The position numbers and the translations under genes were made by a program. This document shows, in pieces, positions 57,551 through 64,000 of a DNA stretch of 64,000 nucleotides. How positions within the stretch are numbered: position 1 is the first letter of the stretch; every line of letters begins with the position of its first letter. The stretch is from the NCBI GenBank assembly GCA_024364735.1, contig JAGFNQ010008269.1, positions 1-64,000 of the forward strand, in the 5' to 3' direction. Origin of the DNA: Boesenbergia rotunda (lineage: Eukaryota; Streptophyta; Magnoliopsida; Zingiberales; Zingiberaceae). Under the pieces are notes generated by a model that had not been told where the DNA came from, searched no databases, and saw only the letters and a program-made list of their open reading frames with translations.

Positions 57551-59936
57551 TGTTAGTAATATGAGAGAAGTGTCCTAAGGCAATCACCTTATGATTGTAA
57601 TCATTTATTTTAATAAATAAATATTCACTATTTGAGTATACATATTTATGTATTTGATTGAGATCTTAAACTCATTTACTGAATGTCCGCAATACAAATC
57701 ACAGCATGAGAGAATTTGTGATGAATTCATAACTAGTGATTATCTCTACATGTGCAATTGTGAAGTATTGAAACTGTCCCTAGTCGATGAATTGATAAAT
57801 ACGGACACTGTCAATTCTGTTGAGACTAGCATGGGTTATTCTCTAATCAGATGATTCTCACTGGTTGGTGACATTGGGATGTCTGGAGATAAATATGAAT
57901 GCTAGTTAAGGGAACTAGTTCATTAGAGTGACTGGCTGTAAGACTTCATATGGTAGTCTATATATAGACATGTCAGTAAAGTTCTTACTGCAACTTAAGT
58001 GCGATGTTCCTTTGACTTGCGGTGTTTAAGTCATCTTGGTCATGGAGACTTATACTTTGACATCTTAAGCAAGCATCTCCAAGGAGGTGTGGACCCAGGA
58101 TGGTTGGGTATAAGCCGAAGTGCCCGAAGATGTTTGAACAGCCTACAAAGGATTCACCACTCCTTGCGAGGAGATGTATACCCAAGGCCTATCGTCGGAT
58201 AGTTATTCGAAGACTCTGGCCAGAGCATGACATGTTCAGAGTATGAATCTCTTGAATACATGAGAGTAATTAGAATCCGTAGGACGAGAGAACATTACTT
58301 GGGCAAGGTGTGACGTAGTCAGCCTAGTGGGGACTGACACACATAGACCATGTCCTGAACCAAGTGGGTATAAGATGGTGAAGGGAATGGGGCACGATTC
58401 ATTAGAGCTGCTGAAGGGTTTCAGAATAATTTCTGAGGTCAACCGTTGATCTTTCGATTAATTGGGGATCATGATGTACTACTAGGTGTCACTCATGATC
58501 GTTCTATAATTGGTTAATTATAGACGGCCAACATAAATCGAAAGCCTATTTAGTCACACGCACTACGAGTAATCCGAGGGATTTAAAACGAGTTGAAAAT
58601 TAGATTTTCCGATTAAGAGAGATAAGTCGAATCTGAATTTTTTAGAGACGCATTGGAAGCATAAAATGGCTAAGTCTTTTGAAGACTTATTGAACGAATT
58701 AAATGAGTTTAATTCATAAAGTCGGGGCTTGGGTTTGGCCGGCCAAAGAGGGTCCCCACCCTCTTTGTTTGGCCGGCCAAATTAAAAAGGGGAGAACCGA
58801 ATTTTTTGGTTCAAATTATAAAATAAACCGAGCACGGTTTGTTTTATAAAATTATGGATAAATAAATTTATATAAAAATTTATATAAAAAATTTATATAA
58901 ATAAATTTATATTAAGAAATTTATATAAATAAATTTATTTTTCATGGAAATTAAAATAAATCTTGGATTGGTTTATTTTATTTTATAAAATCAATAACGG
59001 ATTGATTTACCATGATAAAGAAATTTATATAAAGAAATTTATATAAATAAATTTATATAAAGAGATTTATTTTTCATGGAAATTAAAATAAACCTTGGAT
59101 TGGTTTATTTTATTTTATAAAATCAATAACGGATTGATTTACCATGATAAAGAAATTTATATAAAGAAATTTCTTTCCATAATAAAAGGGGAGATATGGT
59201 TGTTTTTATTATAAATTAAGTTATAATAAAAACTTGGCATAACGGAATAATTCATAGAAAAATTTATAAGATAAATTTCTTATGAAAATTTATTCCGTTA
59301 AGAGGAGACTTGGCGATTAAGAGGCTACTATATAAAGGTACCAAGGCAAGGCTTGGAATTGAATCCAAGAGATCAAGGATTCTTGCCTAGCCTCTCTCCC
59401 TCTCCTTCTCTCCCTCTCCCTCCACTAGTGGTGCCGGCCCTAGAGGCCCTCCTTTTGGTTGCCGTGAGCTTCCACCACCAAGAAGAGGCCGAAGTAGAAG
59501 AAGAAGCGGGCACGACTCCTTCCTTCCTCCCGGAATCTTGATTCCGTTCTTCGTTTGGTGGTTAGTCTTTCCATCTCTCTCTTGGTATTCTTGTCGTGCC
59601 TTTGGAGAATCTAGTAGTTCTTGTTGGCACGAAACTCGTGGCTTTGCGAAGTTATCCCAAGAAAACTCGGCGTGGACGCGAATAGAGGCGGAGCTTCCAA
59701 GGGACGCTACGGTTGGATCTCGTCCCTTTCTACGAGTTACGCGAGGTATTAAGTAAATTAGTTTACTTTCTGCAAAAATTTTAAATGTATGATCATGTCT
59801 CCACAACATAAGGTTGCATGCCAGATACGTGGTTAAAATAATTTAAGAAATTATTTATGCTAAACCTTCCGCTGCACGTATTTAAATTTTAAAATTACGA
59901 ACCCATATCCATGTCAACATGCACCCGGTCCCAACA
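57551..59936 (+). mobile_element. Copia-C 5' LTR
   Basis: 2386 bp, TGTTAGTAATATGAG to CGGTCCCAACA. Contains TTGGCCGGCCAA palindromes around 58735-58785, hairpins at 58795-58860, a tandem duplication of about 130 bp (58940-59070 and 59070-59190, sharing ggattggtttattttatttt) and TATATAAA at 59329-59336. Confidence 0.9.
59329..59336 (+). promoter_or_regulatory. TATA box in the Copia-C LTR
   Basis: TATATAAA in ggctactatataaaggta; the Copia-H LTR has the matching box at 28328-28335. Transcription would begin near 59360. Confidence 0.7.
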
Positions 59937-59937
59937 G

Positions 59938-59950
59938 TGGTATCAGAGCC
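59938..59950 (+). promoter_or_regulatory. Copia-C primer binding site
   Basis: TGGTATCAGAGCC one base after the LTR, matching initiator methionine tRNA. Confidence 0.92.
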
Positions 59951-61702
59951 GGTTAGTGTTCGACATAATCATATAATTATTTTGCGGAAAACTTTGTCAT
60001 GATCTCAATTTTGGAAAATTTTCCAATTATGGAAACTTTCCAATAATGATAAATTTTAGATTTAGGAATTTCAAAGTTTGGAAATCCTCATGAAATTTCA
60101 CAAACTTTTGAAATATCCTAGTTTCTGAAATTTTATGATACTTGTGAAAACTTCCCATTTTTGGAAACTTTCAAATTTTGGAAATTTCCTATTTTGGAAA
60201 TTTTTTAATTTTGGAAATATGTAACTTTTCTTTGTACCAGAAACATACAATTATTCTGAAAACCTATTACGAAATCTCGCAATTTTGGGCACTTTCTTTC
60301 AAGAAAGTCTAGACAAATTTATGGATTATTAATTGACAATTAAATTCGAATTGGTTTTAAATTATTAACAAAATTTTTTATTTTGGATTGAGCCTCGGGG
60401 AGTCGTCCAATTTAAAGTTAGTTGTTGTAATTTAATTTCCAATTTTGAATAAAATTGTCATGTTTAATTTGGTTACGCCTCGGGGAGCGGACCAAATTAG
60501 ATTTATAACAAATTCTTTTTTTTAGGTATCTGACCTCGGAGAGCCACCCAAAGAAAATATTTTGTTGTAATTAATAAATCCATAAATAAAATATGTAATC
60601 AAATCTTGGAAATTTTGAGGTGATTCTCAAACGATAATTTCCTTATTTGATTTAAGAGGTGATGCTCTTACATATTGTTGTCTCCAAAATTAATTAGGAA
60701 AATGGTTTCCTATAGAATTTTCTTAAATAAGATTTTCATGAAAATAATATGTGGTTGAATTAAGGGAATCTGTCTCTCAATTTAATAAGATTTGATTTAG
60801 AGAAATCAAAGTCTTAAACATATTATTTCCGAAATTGATTATGACAATTTAGGAAATTGTTTCCCAAAACAATTCCTTGAATAAAGTATGAAATTGGAAT
60901 TAGGAAATCCGGTTCCTAATTCAATTAATGAGACTTGATAAATTAAGTCACATACATACTTTATTAAGGAAATCGTTAGTACATGACATAATTATATGTC
61001 ATGAATGTGCTTAGAAAAGAAAGGATGAGACCCAAAACCCCTTACAAAATATTAAGGCCAACACCTTCCATTAATATGGTTAGAACCGGAGTTTTGTTTC
61101 TCGTTTGGGTTGATGGACACATCCATGCCCGGCTTGAACCTCAACATGTTCAAACCATGGAATTAGTTTATGATTAATATAGTTGGAGTCAGAGGTCAAT
61201 CCTTAGTTTTGGTTGTTGGACACATCCAAGCCTGACTAAACGGTTGAATGAGCTCCAACCATATTAAAACTATTTCTTGATTAATGGGTCAGCCTTAAGC
61301 TTGGAGCATCGATTTGTTGAGCCACAGCCAAGGTCGATGTAAAGAGAGGTGCAGTTGGGTGCTATGTATATTGTTGCATACTTGTTAATGAGTTAACAAC
61401 CCAATGATTTATGCAAACATTCAATTAGTTTATAGCATAAAGTGGTAGTTACATATATGTGATATGTAATCGGTATAATTACGTACCTTCATAGCTAAGA
61501 ATAACTTGATGGCCACAGCCATGGTTGTTCTTATCTATGGTTGGATATCAACCTATTTGGAGATGTTCCTACGATCTCCCGAATTGATAAAAGGGTTATT
61601 CAATTCGAAAAATAAATAGGATTTAATGAATGTATATTGATGCATTCTTTATCATTCTCATCACATAACCTCAATTTGTATTTCTAGGATAATCACTTGA
61701 TC
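59951..61702 (+). other. Copia-C leader, rich in hairpins
   Basis: No coding frame. The first 300 bases repeat ttttggaaattttcc-like text. From 60383 to 61522 I count a dozen or more short hairpins, several in sets with the same loop: three with CCTCGG(G)GAG in the loop (60383-60410, 60466-60498, about 60518-60556), two with GTGATT/GTGATG loops (60614-60631, 60653-60670), and four closing on CACA (61113-61126, 61216-61229, 61317-61331, 61509-61522). Others: 60695-60712 (7 bp), 60791-60810 (8 bp), 60897-60922 (10 bp). Confidence 0.7.
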
Positions 61703-62426
61703 ATGTCTTCTCTGAATTTGCATTCCATTTTGGACACCAATAAGTTAACTAAGGACAAAAGGATTGAAAAAGCACCAAAAGGCACTTGCCATCATTGTGG
61801 CAAGGAGGGCCACTGGCGATGAAACTGCAAGGTTTATCTTGAGTCCTTGAAGAAGAAGGCATCCGATGCCCCATCCTCTTCAGGCATCTTCGTTATTGAA
61901 TGTCACTCTATTTCCTCGTACACCTGGGTACTTGATACTGGGTGTAGCTCACATATATGTAATGACATACAGGGGCTAAGGAATAGAAGAAGACTCGTCA
62001 AGGGAGAAGCGAATTTGCAAGTTGGAAATGGAGCAAAGATTGCTACTATTGCCATCGGAACATATTTGCTAAAGCTCCCTACTGAACTTGTCTTAGAATT
62101 GGATAATTGTTATTTTGTTCCTTCATTAATAAAGAACATTGTATCTATTTCATTCTTGAATGAAAAGAGTTACCATTTAACTTTTAGTAACAATTGTTGT
62201 TACATAACTTTAAATGATGTTCTTTATGGGACCGGAACTTTATGCAATGGTATCTACACGTTAGATTTATCTGGTGACGTTTTCAATATCGAAGTTAGCA
62301 ACAAACGTGCTCGAATAGATAATCAAATAGACTCCTATACGTGGCATTGTCGTCTTGGCCATATAAGCAAGAAACGCATGACCAAATTACACCGATGTGA
62401 AATTCTGGAATCATTTGAACCCGGTT
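61703..62426 (+). pseudogene. Copia-C gag remnant fused to protease and GAG-pre-integrase
   Basis: ATG 61703 opens with MSSLNLHSILDTNKLT, the usual start of a copia gag, then passes within a few codons to the linker and knuckle (CHHCGKEGHW). Roughly 200 residues of the gag core are missing, without frame loss. TGA at 61820-61822 interrupts the knuckle. The protease shows WVLDTGCSSHICND with an intact D-T-G (about 61930-61965), then YTWHCRLGHISKKRM (62335-62380) of the GAG-pre-integrase domain. The frame is lost at the N of 62427, where unrelated gypsy sequence starts. Lineage within copia not assigned. Confidence 0.88.
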
Positions 62427-64000
62427 NTTCGAGTTCCAAGGAGCCCCAAAGAGAAGACTCAGAAATTCCTCTCAGCCTTGGCAGCCCCACAGATGCTAGA
62501 GCAAGGGTGTGCTGGTTTTCTTGCACACATAGTGGACTCAGAAGCAAAGAAAGAACTCAAGCAGGAGGATGTACGGGTAGTCTGCGAATATCCAGAAGTG
62601 TTCCCAGAAGAACTACCTGGACTACCGCCCAACAGGGAGGTGGAATTTGAGATTGAGCTGGTGCCAGGTACCGGCCCGGTCTCAAAAGCCCCATATCGTA
62701 TGTCTCCTGCAGAGCTGAAAGAATTACAAGAGCAACTCCAGGAGCTACTAGACAAGGGCTTCATCCGCCCGAGTCATTCACCCTGGGGAGCTCCTGTACT
62801 TTTCGTCAAGAAGAAGGATGGGTCTATGCGTCTGTGCATAGACTACAGAGCTCTGAACAAAGTAACCATCAAGAACAAGTACCCCCTTCCTAGAATAGAT
62901 GATTTATTTGATCAACTCAAAGGGGCTACAGTATTCTCGAAGATAGATCTGCGTTCTGGGTATCATCAGCTAAAGGTTAAAGAAAGTGACATCCCCAGAA
63001 CGGCCTTCAGGACAAGATACGGCCACTACGAATTTGTAGTGATGCCTTTTGGAGTAACCAATGCTCCAGCAGTCTTCATGGAGCTGATGAACCACATCTT
63101 CAGGGAATATCTCGATAAATTCGTCATTGTATTTATTGATGATATTCTCATATACTCACAGACTCCAGAGGACCATGCTACACACTTGAGGATAGTGCTG
63201 CAGATCCTTCAGCAGGAGAAGCTCTATGCAAAGTTCTCAAAGTGTGAGTTTTGGCTAGATCAGGTGACCTTCCTAGGTCACATTGTATCCAAAGAAGGCA
63301 TTCAAGTTGATCCAGCCAAGATAGAAGCAGTCAGCAACTGGTGTAGACCCAAGAATGCCAGTGAAATCAGGAGTTTCTTAGGCCTGGCAGGATATTACAG
63401 AAAATTTGTGGAGGACTTTTCCAGAATAGCCTCTCCACTCACAGCCTTGACCAGAAAGAACAAGAAGTTTGAATGGTCAGATAAATGCGAGCACAGTTTT
63501 CTAGAGCTGAAGAAAAGATTGACTAGTGCTCCCATCCTGACTGTTCCAGAGAGTGACAAGGCCTTTGACATCTACAGTGATGCATCCAAGATGGGCCTTG
63601 GAGCTGTCCTCATGCAAGACGGTAAAGTAATAGCATATGCCTCCAGACAGCTCAAGGACTATGAGAAGAATTACCCTACCCACGACCTTGAGCTAGCAGC
63701 TGTGGTTTTTGCACTGAAGCTCTGGAGACACTACCTGTATGGAGTGCAGTGCAGAATCTTCACAGACCATCAGAGTTTGAAGTACTTCTTCACTCAGAAG
63801 GATCTGAATATGAGGCAGCGCAGGTGGCTAGAGTTGGTCAAAGATTATGACTGTGAAATCCTCTACCACCCAGGTAGAGCTAATAAAGTGGCAGATGCAC
63901 TGAGCAGAAAATCCTGTGCAGCACTGATGTCCCTATCATCACTGTCTCTACCACTTCAGAAAGAAATAAAGGATTTTGGAGTCGAGGTAATAATTGAGCA
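62427..64000 (+). CDS. Gyp-G pol: protease end, RT and RNase H, partial at both ends
   Basis: One frame with no stop for about 524 codons, running off the window end. Features: SAKAPYRM-like entry (VSKAPYRMSPAELKELQEQL), KKKDGSMRLCIDYRALN, GYHQLKVKESDIPRTAFRT, VMPFGVTNAP, FVIVFIDDILIYS (the RT active site, about 63119-63157), FLGLAGYYRKFVEDF, then RNase H with FDIYSDASKMGLG and ILYHPGRANKVADALSRK. Closest in the window to Gyp-F, but a cleaner copy. Ty3/gypsy, Tekay/Del-like. It makes DNA from the element RNA. The left end starts in mid-protein at the single N, so the protease is not seen. Confidence 0.92.

Larger units (their letters stand above)
57551..62426 (+). mobile_element. Copia-C: 5' LTR, leader and start of gag-pol
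   Basis: 5' LTR 57551-59936, primer site, a 1.75-kb leader and a gag-protease frame that ends abruptly at the N of 62427. Same family as Copia-H. Inserted in LTR-K. Confidence 0.88.

Noticed and set aside
59353..59809. Frames of 62-140 codons at the end of the Copia-C LTR
   Set aside because: They sit in the LTR R/U5 region, overlap on both strands and have no recognisable domain.

Overview
The window is plant nuclear DNA made almost wholly of nested LTR retrotransposons. I found no host housekeeping gene, rRNA, tRNA or CRISPR array. The large, old, nested Ty1/copia and Ty3/gypsy elements, tRNA-iMet primer sites and chromodomain-type gypsy pol point to a big-genome flowering plant. A monocot (possibly Zingiberales) is only a guess from the style of the repeats.

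Names used here: SIRE-A, SIRE-M, SIRE-D1 and SIRE-D2 are copies of one Ty1/copia SIRE/Maximus-like family (LTR about 1.4 kb, TGTTGG...CCAACA). B and E are a second SIRE-like gag lineage. Copia-H and Copia-C are another copia family (LTR about 2.4 kb). Gyp-S, Gyp-J, Gyp-F and Gyp-G are Tekay/Del-like chromovirus gypsy pieces (LTR TGTA...TACA). LTR-I, LTR-T and LTR-K are LTR pieces of further families.

Layout: 1-1083 LTR-I end; 1084-9174 SIRE-A (decayed gag and pol, 3' LTR); 9175-11971 B (minus strand: accessory gene relic, then gag C-terminus); 11972-21818 SIRE-M, full length, minus strand, target duplication CTTAG, inserted in B gag; 21819-22357 rest of B gag; 22358-23142 LTR-T piece; 23143-23536 LTR-I piece; 23537-30577 Copia-H (minus), its LTR split by solo LTR Gyp-S (24010-28160, target duplication GGAAG); 30578-33954 SIRE-D1; 33955-36569 Gyp-J; 36570-37016 Ns; 37017-44747 SIRE-D2; 44748-47475 LTR-T element end; 47476-49546 E; 49547-56660 Gyp-F; about 56710-57550 LTR-K; 57551-62426 Copia-C; one N at 62427; 62427-64000 Gyp-G, an uninterrupted RT-RNase H frame running off the window.

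The main discovery candidate is SIRE-D2. It keeps LTRs, primer site, gag, the post-gag spacer and the 3' tail, but the protease-integrase-RT-RNase H block is replaced by about 2.08 kb carrying its own TATA box and a two-exon gene for a 401-residue protein. A decayed relative of that gene, with an intron of the same phase near the start, lies downstream of gag in element B, whose gag lineage is different. So a gene family resembling the putative plant transposon protein domain seems to travel in pol-less SIRE-like elements. A second unexpected signal is a dense series of short hairpins with repeated loop sequences in the leader and LTR of the Copia-C/H family.
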